NCBI GenBank assembly: GCA_017464345.1
Contig: JAFUAH010000022.1
Span: 124,001 to 188,000 of the forward strand
Direction: 5' to 3'
DNA from: Bacteroidaceae bacterium
GTDB lineage: Bacteria; Bacteroidota; Bacteroidia; Bacteroidales; Bacteroidaceae
DNA: 64,000 bases
In this document: positions 42,399-50,373 of the stretch, one piece after another
How the letters are laid out: each line of letters starts with the position of its first letter
Numbering within the stretch: the stretch's first letter is position 1
Program-made: the position numbers and the translations under genes
Notes under the pieces: model-generated
What the model was told of the DNA's origin: nothing
The model's database searches: none
Seen by the model: the letters and a program-made list of their open reading frames with translations, nothing else

Positions 42399-44192
42399 TT
42401 ATTCGATAGGCTTCAATTCTCTAAAGTCAATCTGGGCAGGTGCCATTCCCCATATCCATTTTCCTATTTCCCAATCAATGGAACGTTCATAATTTCCATT
42501 TAAGTCATATAACTTGCACGTATAGCCACTGAAGGTTGGGTGTGCTTCTTTCGACTTTCTCAGTATAGGTTCTCCATTTCTGTCTTTACCATAAAGATAA
42601 GCACTTCTCAGTTTCCCGTCCGAAAAGAAATTGCAAGAAAGGTAGATTCTTTTTGTATCGTAATAGTATGATTTTATGGATTCTACCTCTCCATTTGAAT
42701 ACCAAGTGTATTGATTTAGAAATTCAGGTTTATTATTGTATCCATATATGACTTCCCACTTGCGAAAACCTTTGTCATCAACAGCAAACCGCAATTTTAT
42801 ATCTTCCGTTGGCTTATATCTACATGTATAGAGTTTCCTTATTTTGTTGTATGTCACATAATGTGCGTATGTACTACTTGGGTGTTCTTCTTTAGGATTA
42901 AAATAATCTATGTTACCAGAATATTTGTATTCTTGATAATAGTTGCTATGCATTAGTTTCTCTGCAAGGGCTTTGGCATCTGACGGATTCTTGCACTTAT
43001 ACACCTTTGCCCATTGATCGTTATTCAGTTCGAAATTTTCAAGCCAGTTACCTTTTGCCTTGCTGCCATCTGCAAAAAAAGTTGTTCCGTCAACAAAGAA
43101 AGCATCAACATGCTTTGATGACACGTCACCTTCGAACCTGTCTCCATTGGGATATTTGAACACACCCCTAGTTGCTGTGGAAGAAATCCTATCAGCTGTA
43201 ACAACGCTCTTTATTGAACCCTCAAAATAGTTCCCGTTTCTATATGTCCACTGAGCAAGATAGCAATTCTCGTAAATCTTTCCTCTATTCCAGTAATCCA
43301 TCTCGGATAGTGTTCCATTGTCCCTAACATACAATGCTTGTTTTGACAGAAGTTGGTTGTCATCATCATCTTCCTGAGTATATATGATGTTTCCATCTTG
43401 ATAACTGACAGAAATCCTTTTGGGCCCAGAGGTCATTCCGCTCTTTTGGCCAAATAGAAATACAAATCCGATTGCACCATCATTATTTATTGGTTTAACG
43501 CTACCAGTGAACTGGGAACCATCTTTTCCACAGATTAGTACATCATCCTTTGCGCAAAGGAGTATTTGTGTCAAATCAAAAGAATCATCGTCATTGAGCG
43601 CGATTTCTGGGATAACGGCAGAAAAGAAAGTATAACTTCTCCCGCCTGTTTTCCCGTCAACATATATTGAAGATCCTTCATTACTCAATTTTACAATGGT
43701 AGGACATTCAAGATAAAGCCCTTCCAGATATGTCGGCTTAGTACATTTAATTTTCAGGTCACCAGCCTTTTTTGCTTTATAACCCATGGAGTAATCGTCC
43801 ATGTTGTAGACATAGAACTCTCCATATATTTTGTTCTTTGACCGAGACTCGTATTTCACACCTTCAACAACCAATCTGGTCGCTTGATATGACACTTTAC
43901 CCTCCAATAAGAGTGTCGGCACAAGCGACGAGGTGTCATAGAACTTGGCTATCGTTCCTTCGCTCAAGATTCCTTTGGAGAATTTTCCTGTGACAGAATA
44001 ATGCTGCACCGAAAAATCTATCGACTTCAGAGCCTTATTAACGATTGCACTTGATTCTATATTGGAATACCAATGTTCGACTTCTTCTTTTACAGGGGCA
44101 AAATCACTCTGAGAAGAAACAGATGTACACATGAAAAGGAACAAAACAAATAAGATGTCTTTGCATGTAATTCTGTGGAAATGCAAGTTCAT
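42399..44192 (-). CDS. secreted MORN-repeat-containing protein, unknown function
   Basis: 597 residues from the ATG at 44192, which begins a signal peptide (about MNLHFHRITCKDILFVLFLFMCTSVSSQ). Two clear MORN-type units are WTYRNGNYFEGSIK and FKYPNGDRFEGDVSS around residues 315-365; further 'NGEVESIKSYYYDT'-type segments resemble the antitoxin/MORN-2 style repeats. Such repeats form beta-hairpin sheets that bind membranes or proteins. No enzyme motif seen. Noticeably AT-richer than the OMP operon to the right; it lies downstream of the structured RNA at 44.25-44.45 kb on the same strand. Confidence 0.7.
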   Translation of the reverse strand: MNLHFHRITCKDILFVLFLFMCTSVSSQSDFAPVKEEVEHWYSNIESSAIVNKALKSIDFSVQHYSVTGKFSKGILSEGTIAKFYDTSSLVPTLLLEGKVSYQATRLVVEGVKYESRSKNKIYGEFYVYNMDDYSMGYKAKKAGDLKIKCTKPTYLEGLYLECPTIVKLSNEGSSIYVDGKTGGRSYTFFSAVIPEIALNDDDSFDLTQILLCAKDDVLICGKDGSQFTGSVKPINNDGAIGFVFLFGQKSGMTSGPKRISVSYQDGNIIYTQEDDDDNQLLSKQALYVRDNGTLSEMDYWNRGKIYENCYLAQWTYRNGNYFEGSIKSVVTADRISSTATRGVFKYPNGDRFEGDVSSKHVDAFFVDGTTFFADGSKAKGNWLENFELNNDQWAKVYKCKNPSDAKALAEKLMHSNYYQEYKYSGNIDYFNPKEEHPSSTYAHYVTYNKIRKLYTCRYKPTEDIKLRFAVDDKGFRKWEVIYGYNNKPEFLNQYTWYSNGEVESIKSYYYDTKRIYLSCNFFSDGKLRSAYLYGKDRNGEPILRKSKEAHPTFSGYTCKLYDLNGNYERSIDWEIGKWIWGMAPAQIDFRELKPIE

Positions 44193-44244
44193 ACAACCTA
44201 ACCGAATAATATTGCCCTCCAGTCGCCATAAGAGCATTTTTAAT

Positions 44245-44452
44245 GTTAGAAGCGTGGCACTGATATACCACTTCTTCTAATGGAGGCCGTAGGAATTGCC
44301 TTGAACTGAGAAGGAGTAACCAGCCCACGCTATACGCGCGAACCGATACACCGTCCTTGCAGTTCATTGGAAGTTTCCTACGTTTCCATTAGCAAGTCGA
44401 GCATAACGCTTCGTTTATCCAATAAATCTTTGCACTCCTTTCGGAATACGTT
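44245..44452 (-). ncRNA. long-hairpin structured RNA, 6S-like
   Basis: A TATCTTTG -7 box (44456-44463, minus strand) is followed by about 200 nt that fold on themselves through nested stems: 44249-44255 with 44406-44412 (GAAGCGT/ACGCTTC), 44277-44284 with 44385-44392 (CTAATGGA), 44288-44295 with 44375-44382 (CGTAGGAA) and 44302-44308 with 44360-44366 (TGAACTG). The closing stem, open internal bubble of about 13 and 21 nt, and long terminal arm match the layout of 6S RNA, which binds RNA polymerase by mimicking an open promoter. No gene fits this strand here. Exact ends are not known. Confidence 0.6.
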
Positions 44453-44455
44453 TGC

Positions 44456-44463
44456 AAAGATAC
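44456..44463 (-). promoter_or_regulatory. -7 box for the 6S-like RNA
   Basis: TATCTTTG on the minus strand; transcript start expected about 5 nt downstream, near 44450. Confidence 0.55.
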
Positions 44464-44550
44464 GACAAATTTAACGAACAATGGCAATTGAAGGGAGAAA
44501 AGTTTTTAAGGTCTTTGTTGGGCTGCGCTAAAGAGAGGGGGAAATGCACA

Positions 44551-44696
44551 CTATTAGTGCGCCATAAGTCTCGCTATTAGCCAACAATTCGTCTCGCTAA
44601 TAGCGAACAGGGATGGTTGGCTATTAGCGAGCAAGAAAGTTCGCTAATAGTGAGCAAGGAAGTGGGCTATTAGTGAGAAGTGCGATAGGCTAATAA
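44551..44696. promoter_or_regulatory. seven-copy 23-bp-phased array of CTCGCTAWTAGCGAG-like dyads
   Basis: Cores CTATTAG/CTAATAG start at 44551, 44574, 44597, 44621, 44644, 44667 and 44690: a spacing of 23, 23, 24, 23, 23, 23. Most are half or full matches to the palindrome CTCGCTAATAGCGAG. The array fills the region upstream of the barrel gene at 44866. Two further copies with the same 23-bp spacing lie at 57083 and 57106. The remaining sequence 44700-44830 shows nothing else. Confidence 0.8.
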
Positions 44697-44835
44697 TGGG
44701 CAGAAGGGACGGTTAAAGCGAGAAGCGAACAAGATTGGTACGGGTTTCTGGATTATCTGGAATCAGGGATGAATTTTGTGTCGTGCAATAAAGTTCCTTC
44801 GTCGCAGATGACATATTTTCGCGGGAGAATACTAT

Positions 44836-44867
44836 ATGTCAGTAGAAACATAAACATTTACTGACAT
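44836..44867 (+). promoter_or_regulatory. 9-bp inverted repeat covering the start codon
   Basis: ATGTCAGTA (44836-44844) and TACTGACAT (44859-44867) form a hairpin whose right arm includes the first two bases of the barrel gene's ATG. It could hide the start codon in mRNA, or be a dyad operator. Confidence 0.6.
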
Positions 44868-47046
44868 GAGAAGGTATGCAAAACTTATGATTGCCGTGCT
44901 GATGGCAGCATCGGCGGCAATGGCGCAGCAGGCGGACACGCTGAAGGTGGAGAACGATTCACTGACACTGAGGAATGACTCGCTGCAAGAGGTGAGCGTG
45001 GTGGCTTCAAGCATTCGCACGGAGGGCGACAGGACTACGGCGTTCATCACCAAGGAGATGCGGCGCGGGGCGCGAAACACAGCACAGATGCTGGGAAACA
45101 TTCGTGGGCTGACGTGGAATGCGGTGGACAACAGCGTGGAGTACAACGGTAAGCGGAACATCATCGTCCTGGTGGACAGTCTGGAGAAGGGCTACCGCTA
45201 CGTGATGAACCTGCACCATGCGAGGTTTGAGCGAGTGGAAATCATCGACCAGCCGAAAGGGAAATATGAGGGGTACGACGCGCTCATCAATTTGGTAACG
45301 AAGAAGAACTATGAGGGCTACGAAGGCAACTTGCATGGCAGCACCCGACTGATGCCAGCAGGGCCGAATGCGGGTAAGTTCATCTGGCTGGTGAGCGACG
45401 GGGCCGTCACCTACACGCGGAACAAGTGGAACTTCGTGGCCGATGTGACGCGCATGTCGGACAACAAGAACGTGTTGCAGCAGTGGTACGAGCGCACCTA
45501 TCCCGTGCATGGATTGACGGAGCGTGTGTTGCACGATGAAGATACGAACGAGAAGCTGTTGGAGAATCAGGACTATCAGGTGAACGTGTCGGTGGACTAT
45601 CAACTGAACAAAAACCACTCCCTTTCGTGGGCGTATGTCTATGACTACAATCGGGACAATGACCAGTTGAACTATTCGTTGGAGCAACGACACTTGAATA
45701 TCGGCACGATTGACACGCTGGACGTGCATAGCCTGAACAACACCAGCAACCATAACCACAGCACCGCCCTGTTCTATCGTGGACGGTCGGGAATGTGGAG
45801 TTACGATGCCGACATCAACTATGTGTATAACCGCAATACGCCCGACAATACTTTTATTCGCGGAGAGAATTTCACATTGCGCAACCAATACAACGACCAC
45901 ATGCACTTCACACGTTTCCGTTCTGAGGCACGGCGCAATTGGAATGCGAATCGCCTGCAACTGCGCTTCGGCTATACCAACACATGGAAAGACTATGAGC
46001 GTCGCGACTATGACAGCCGACGGCAACTAAACACGAACGGATTCCTTCGCAACAACGGATGGTTCAACCTTTGGGGGCGGCTCGACAGCATCGGCCACAA
46101 CACGGCATCCGTCGGCGGCAGGCTGGAGCAGATACACGTGTGGAGCCGCTCGGCGACGCAAGGAGACGCTTGCCTAAGCAAGAATAATCAAAAAGATAAC
46201 CAGTTGGTGTGGTCGGTCAGCGCCATGTACTGGCACAAACTGACGGAAAAGAACTGGATTCGCTTCAACTACGACTACGGTATCAGCCACCCCAATCAGG
46301 ATCAGACCTCGGCCTACGGCTATTTCACCGACTCGCTCACATGGAGCGGCGGCAATCCGTTCCTGCGCCCCAGCGTCAGCCATCAGTGGAAGGTCTGGTT
46401 CGATGCGTGGTGGTGCTTCAACGCCCAGGCCGGCGTGACCTACGCGCCCCACACCATCACCAGTTTCACCGAGATTCGCCACGGACTGCTGCCCAGCGGC
46501 ATGAAGGGCGAGTTCGTGGCAAGCACCTACGTCAACAGCCGCTACCTGTCGCCGTGGGCCAGCGTCTCGTTCACCAAACGATTCGCCAAGGACTTTGTCT
46601 ATAAGGCCGACGCGCTCTTTGCCCTGCCGAGGGCCAGCTACGAGGATTTCAAGCAGCAAGGCAGGGAGTTCCGTTTCAAGACCTCGTTGCAATACTATAG
46701 CCGCAAGCTGGGCATGACCACCTATCTGTCCTACGAACTGAACAACAACAAAATGGTCACGCCGCAGACCTACTCGACCAACTACAAAAATGACGCACTC
46801 TACCTTTCCATCGACAAGACCTTCTTCCACAACCGCCTTGCCGTGAACTTCGTGGCCGTTGCGCCCCTCAAGTGGGGCGACGGCATCAATAGGACATACA
46901 TTGTTTCCTCTGCCATACAGAGTACCAGCTACTTCAGTTCGTGGAAGAGCAACAACCGTGGTGCTCTGCAACTCTCACTGACCTATCGCTTCATGGGCGG
47001 CAAGTCGGTGAGGGAATATCAGCGCGAAATGTCGGACGAGAGATAA
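44866..47046 (+). CDS. TonB-receptor-like outer-membrane beta-barrel protein
   Basis: 726 residues. Signal peptide ends near AMAQQ. A plug-like region follows (LQEVSVVASSIRTEGDRTTAFI...LGNIRGLTWNAVDNSVEYNG.RNIIVLVD) and then a long barrel rich in aromatic and Asn residues, ending with SLTYRFMGGKSVREYQREMSDER, i.e. with a hydrophilic extension after the last strand. This is the outer-membrane beta-barrel family (OMP_b-brl_3) related to TonB receptors but shorter than SusC. Ligand unknown. An ECF sigma operon lies 70 nt downstream and has its own promoter. A phased dyad array and a start-codon hairpin lie upstream, so its expression is probably controlled. Confidence 0.82.
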   Translation: MRRYAKLMIAVLMAASAAMAQQADTLKVENDSLTLRNDSLQEVSVVASSIRTEGDRTTAFITKEMRRGARNTAQMLGNIRGLTWNAVDNSVEYNGKRNIIVLVDSLEKGYRYVMNLHHARFERVEIIDQPKGKYEGYDALINLVTKKNYEGYEGNLHGSTRLMPAGPNAGKFIWLVSDGAVTYTRNKWNFVADVTRMSDNKNVLQQWYERTYPVHGLTERVLHDEDTNEKLLENQDYQVNVSVDYQLNKNHSLSWAYVYDYNRDNDQLNYSLEQRHLNIGTIDTLDVHSLNNTSNHNHSTALFYRGRSGMWSYDADINYVYNRNTPDNTFIRGENFTLRNQYNDHMHFTRFRSEARRNWNANRLQLRFGYTNTWKDYERRDYDSRRQLNTNGFLRNNGWFNLWGRLDSIGHNTASVGGRLEQIHVWSRSATQGDACLSKNNQKDNQLVWSVSAMYWHKLTEKNWIRFNYDYGISHPNQDQTSAYGYFTDSLTWSGGNPFLRPSVSHQWKVWFDAWWCFNAQAGVTYAPHTITSFTEIRHGLLPSGMKGEFVASTYVNSRYLSPWASVSFTKRFAKDFVYKADALFALPRASYEDFKQQGREFRFKTSLQYYSRKLGMTTYLSYELNNNKMVTPQTYSTNYKNDALYLSIDKTFFHNRLAVNFVAVAPLKWGDGINRTYIVSSAIQSTSYFSSWKSNNRGALQLSLTYRFMGGKSVREYQREMSDER

Positions 47047-47094
47047 AAAAGATGAAAAAGTTCGGCTTTGTGCGACATATTTATTACCTTTGTG

Positions 47095-47102
47095 CCTATA
47101 TG
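47095..47102 (+). promoter_or_regulatory. -7 box of the sigma-factor operon
   Basis: TACCTTTG, 14 nt before the sigma-factor ATG at 47116; a TTTG lies 14 nt upstream, closer than the usual ~20. Confidence 0.55.
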
Positions 47103-47115
47103 CAGGTAGGACACC

Positions 47116-47682
47116 ATGACGATGATGGCAGACGACAAGACACTCATAACGCGCATACTCGGTGGCGAGACGGAAGCGTTTCGCCACTTGATGCGTAGGC
47201 ACGGAGGCACGTTGCTTGCCTTCATTGAGAGTGTCGTCGGTAGTCGCGAAGAGGCGGAGGATGTGGTGCAGGAGGCGTTCCTCTTTGCCTACCGCTCGCT
47301 TCATCAGTACGACTGTCGCGTGGCATCGTTCGCCACCTGGCTCCACCGCATAGCCTATCACGAGGCGCTGCGACGTATGAAGCGACGACGACTCCCCACG
47401 CTCTCTTGGGATGCGGATGACAGTTTGTTGAAATATGCCGAAGAGGCAGACAGCGACGACTGGCTGACGGATGCAAGCGAAGAGCAACAAGAGAGACTTG
47501 ACGAGGCCATCCGCCGACTCCCAGATTACGACCAGACCCTCCTGCGACTCTATTACGAAGACGACTTGCCGCTAAAAGAGATTGCCTACATACTCGACAG
47601 CAAGGCCGGCATATTGGCAAGCCGACTGCACAGAATCAGAGACAGATTAAGGAAAGAACTGCAAAAGACAAAATACAGATGA
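47116..47682 (+). CDS. ECF-type RNA polymerase sigma factor
   Basis: 188 residues. Region 2: RHGGTLLAFIESVVGSREEAEDVVQEAFLFAYRSL...FATWLHRIAYHEALRR; region 4: LDEAIRRLPDYDQTLLRLYYEDDLPLKEIAYILDSKAGILASRLHRIRDRLR, with a helix-turn-helix. Only sigma2 and sigma4 are present, as in ECF factors. It would redirect RNA polymerase to a small regulon, perhaps the exported proteins beside it. The next gene overlaps by four bases and looks like a membrane anti-sigma partner. ATG at 47122 or 47125 are other possible starts. Confidence 0.9.
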   Translation: MTMMADDKTLITRILGGETEAFRHLMRRHGGTLLAFIESVVGSREEAEDVVQEAFLFAYRSLHQYDCRVASFATWLHRIAYHEALRRMKRRRLPTLSWDADDSLLKYAEEADSDDWLTDASEEQQERLDEAIRRLPDYDQTLLRLYYEDDLPLKEIAYILDSKAGILASRLHRIRDRLRKELQKTKYR

Positions 47683-48215
47683 AAGCATCAGATGACATAA
47701 GGCTCAAGGACGATGCATTCCGACAGGCGATGCTCCGAAGAAAGGCCCAGCGGCCTATGATGGAATTTCCCAAGGACTTGGAAGACAGGGTGATGGAGCG
47801 GATATACGCATCCCCTCTTACCTCGGGAACAACAATCGCTCGAAGGGGGAAGACCGTTCGGCTATGGATAATCCGCGCTGCCGGTGTGGCTGCCGTCGTT
47901 ACGGGAGTTGTCTTCCTCGTGGGAACATTGAGGCCCACAGAAAGGGAGACGGTAAGCCCGAAGGTGGTGGCAAAGGCCGAAGTACACACGCCAGCAGAGC
48001 CAGAGACGAAAAAGGAACTGCCTCAAACGGCGGAAGTACGTACATCGCCCATCCCACGAATGAGGCCGCAGCCAAAGGCCAGAGAGGACGTCGCCGTCAA
48101 GCGTGCAGAGGACGGAGCCATAGCCAAGGCCGTAGAGGATGTGTGTATCAACTGCGAACTCGATGCGATGTCCCGCGAACTGACCGCCATGATTGATGGA
48201 TTTGAAAACCAATAG
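47679..48215 (+). CDS. single-pass membrane protein, probable anti-sigma partner
   Basis: 178 residues. Soluble basic N-terminal part (about 60 residues), one transmembrane helix (WIIRAAGVAAVVTGVVFLVGTL), then a Pro/Glu/Lys-rich extracytoplasmic part ending with CINCELDAMSRELTAMIDGF. No zinc anti-sigma motif (HxxxCxxC) is seen, so the role rests on its position: it overlaps the sigma-factor stop (ATGA) and has the topology of an anti-sigma factor. Called by context. Confidence 0.65.
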   Translation: MKASDDIRLKDDAFRQAMLRRKAQRPMMEFPKDLEDRVMERIYASPLTSGTTIARRGKTVRLWIIRAAGVAAVVTGVVFLVGTLRPTERETVSPKVVAKAEVHTPAEPETKKELPQTAEVRTSPIPRMRPQPKAREDVAVKRAEDGAIAKAVEDVCINCELDAMSRELTAMIDGFENQ

Positions 48216-48222
48216 TGCAACC

Positions 48223-49599
48223 ATGAAGTACATTATTCCATTCCTATTGCTCCTTTGCCCGATGAACTTGCGGGCACAGTCGGCCACCGACCAAGCCATA
48301 GACAGCATCATGAACTATCTGGCCATGAACAGCCTTGATGGCTACGCCGTCGTGGAGAGCAATGGGCGCAACCATGCCGTGCGTGGCGAGTTCACCATTG
48401 ATAACGCCCCCATAATGGCTACGAGCAAGTTGGTTCGAGGTTTGCGTCCCTGGCTCGACCAGTTGCCTCATGAGCGAAAGATGACCGAAGAGCGGGCTGG
48501 CGAAGTGTTCGAAGGGCGCATTGCCATGCGCCTGCAGCCAGAGGTAGGCGACACGTCGGCCTATTTCCTCATGACCTACAACCGCACGAAACTGACGTTC
48601 AAGTACGGTGTGAACAGCCCCGGCAGCATCAGCCTCGCCAAGAGTCCGGCTCATGGGCCGGGCGTTGGTTTCGACCACAAGGAACTGTCGGCAGAGGAGG
48701 CTGCCCCCATCGTCAGTCTCCTCGACGAATATTCGCGGCGCAGCGATGCCCGTGTGGTCGATACCCTTTTCCACTACGAAGGCGACACGGACTATGAGTG
48801 GTGTACCGGAGAGCATTGCCAGACCAAGGCCCGCGTCGTGCTGCTGCCCGCGCCAACGGAAAGCGAGATACAGCAGTGGGCGAACCTGTTCTTCCTCCGC
48901 TACAACCTGCACGACGAGGTGACCATCTCCCTCAGGAACAGTTTCCGGCAAAAGGAGAACTATCTGGTCAGTGTCAATTGTACGTTCGCTATGGGCGGAG
49001 CCTTCCATCTCTACCTCGCAGGTCGCTATAGCGAGCACTTCTGCCTCATCCATGTAGTGGCTCAACCGGGTGAGCCGTGCGAGGTCGTCCCCGGCTTCGT
49101 CCGCCTCATCGACCACCTGATAGGGACGGAGCAGCAAAAGCAGCGTATTGCAGGGCACCCGACGGAACTCATTGCGCTCATGGAGAAAGAGATGCAGCAG
49201 CGGCAGCGTCAGGCCGATGCGCAGGTCACAGACACGCTTTTCGTGAGCAACGACCACGAGGGGCATGTGTGGTGGACGGGGATGGACAGCCGTTGTCCCA
49301 CCCGTGCCCACCTTGTACGCACACCTTCCTCGGAAAAGGATTTCGATGCCCTGCATCAGCGCATCCGGAGTACCCTTGATTCCCTCGTGACTTATAACGC
49401 ATGGACGGACGATGAAGACAAACGCATCTTCCTCAGTTGGACCGACGAGCAGCAGTATCTACATGCTTATATAGTCTATTATATCATCGCCACGCGCCAA
49501 CTCGTCATCGAGCGGGCCGACGGCGAAGAACCGAAGCGTATCTGCATTCCCCACTATTCGGAATCTCGAGTGCCTAAGGGACATGCCTTCAGGAAATAG
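48223..49599 (+). CDS. secreted protein with two related beta-rich repeats, unknown function
   Basis: 458 residues from the ATG at 48223 (signal peptide MKYIIPFLLLLCPMNLRAQ). Two partly similar segments share 'DARVVDTLF...' and 'DAQVTDTLF...' followed by WCTGEHCQTKARVVLLP and WWTGMDSRCPTRAHLVR, so the protein seems to hold an internal duplication of ~120 residues. No family recognised. Third gene of the ECF sigma operon (8 nt after the membrane protein), so it is probably an exported part of that regulatory unit or its target. Its 3' end overlaps the convergent gene at 49554 by 46 nt. Confidence 0.65.
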   Translation: MKYIIPFLLLLCPMNLRAQSATDQAIDSIMNYLAMNSLDGYAVVESNGRNHAVRGEFTIDNAPIMATSKLVRGLRPWLDQLPHERKMTEERAGEVFEGRIAMRLQPEVGDTSAYFLMTYNRTKLTFKYGVNSPGSISLAKSPAHGPGVGFDHKELSAEEAAPIVSLLDEYSRRSDARVVDTLFHYEGDTDYEWCTGEHCQTKARVVLLPAPTESEIQQWANLFFLRYNLHDEVTISLRNSFRQKENYLVSVNCTFAMGGAFHLYLAGRYSEHFCLIHVVAQPGEPCEVVPGFVRLIDHLIGTEQQKQRIAGHPTELIALMEKEMQQRQRQADAQVTDTLFVSNDHEGHVWWTGMDSRCPTRAHLVRTPSSEKDFDALHQRIRSTLDSLVTYNAWTDDEDKRIFLSWTDEQQYLHAYIVYYIIATRQLVIERADGEEPKRICIPHYSESRVPKGHAFRK

Positions 49600-50168
49600 C
49601 GGTAGGCATACTCGAAGTTCTCGATGGCGGCATTGATGTCGGCGCGGTCGAAGTCGGGCTTCTCGCTGTAGAGTTCGTGGCGGAAGATTTCCACGATGTC
49701 GAAGAGGTTACGGAGTAGCAGCCGTTCGTCCTGCAACACCTTCTTGCCGTTCTCGCCCGGGCATTGGGAGTACATCTTCACGATGGCCGAAACGTGTTCG
49801 CTCACCTGACGGATGTGGCGGCTCTCGGTGTGCATGGCGATGTACGACGTCTGGAATTGCAGGCGCATCGCCTCGTCGGGTGTCACCTGTTCCTCCTTCA
49901 GCACGTCGTAGAGAGCCTGTAGGAACTCCTGATAGATGCGCAGTTTTTCCTTGAATATTTCCGAGTTACGCTCCCGCTCAATGTCATTCGTCGTCTGGCT
50001 GTTCAGCAGCAGGTTGGTGATGATGACCGTGATGATGACACCCAATATGGCCGAGAACATCTGAAACCACAGGTCTGCCTCGGAGAACAGACGGAAGGCT
50101 ACTGCCACGCCCAAGGCTATCAGCCCCAGCAAGATGGAAATGTTTGTATTGCTGATTCTTGTCTTCAT
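49554..50168 (-). CDS. two-helix membrane protein with long cytoplasmic helical domain
   Basis: 204 residues from MKTRISNTN (ATG at 50168). Two hydrophobic helices (ISILLGLIALGVAVAFRLF and MFSAILGVIITVIITNLLL) near the N-terminus; the rest is helical and charged (RERNSEIFKEKLRIYQEFLQALYDVLKEEQ), likely a cytoplasmic coiled-coil sensor or scaffold. No family recognised. It has a TATCTTTG promoter at 50219-50226 that is back-to-back with the AT-rich GHKL operon. Its 3' end overlaps the ECF operon by 46 nt, which is common for convergent genes but unusual in length. Confidence 0.65.
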   Translation of the reverse strand: MKTRISNTNISILLGLIALGVAVAFRLFSEADLWFQMFSAILGVIITVIITNLLLNSQTTNDIERERNSEIFKEKLRIYQEFLQALYDVLKEEQVTPDEAMRLQFQTSYIAMHTESRHIRQVSEHVSAIVKMYSQCPGENGKKVLQDERLLLRNLFDIVEIFRHELYSEKPDFDRADINAAIENFEYAYRYFLKACPLGTRDSE

Positions 50169-50218
50169 ACGATTGCAAAGGATTTGCATTTATAGCATAT
50201 TGTATTCGTTTTGCACTG

Positions 50219-50226
50219 CAAAGATA
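50219..50226 (-). promoter_or_regulatory. -7 box of the two-helix membrane protein gene
   Basis: TATCTTTG on the minus strand, about 50 nt before the ATG at 50168. Confidence 0.55.
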
Positions 50227-50347
50227 CAACATTCTCGTGATTATGCTGCATGTCCAAGAAAAATTATATATGTATACACGAAAGGAGCATAATAATTAAA
50301 TAATGTAGAAAAATGGGTAATTATTCGTTAATCTGCAAAATAATCAC

Positions 50348-50355
50348 TAATTTTG
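50348..50355 (+). promoter_or_regulatory. -7 box of the GHKL/receiver/HNH/methylase operon
   Basis: TAATTTTG, 18 nt before the ATG at 50374, in AT-rich DNA. Confidence 0.6.
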
Positions 50356-50373
50356 TGCAAAGTATAGTGATAT

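Noticed and set aside
44551-44696. CRISPR array
   Set aside because: Regular 23-bp pitch, but units are degenerate dyads on both strands without unique spacers or a leader, and no cas genes are present.
48244-49356. 370-codon minus-strand frame opposite the ECF operon's third gene
   Set aside because: Shadow frame; the plus-strand gene has the signal peptide, operon spacing and internal repeat.
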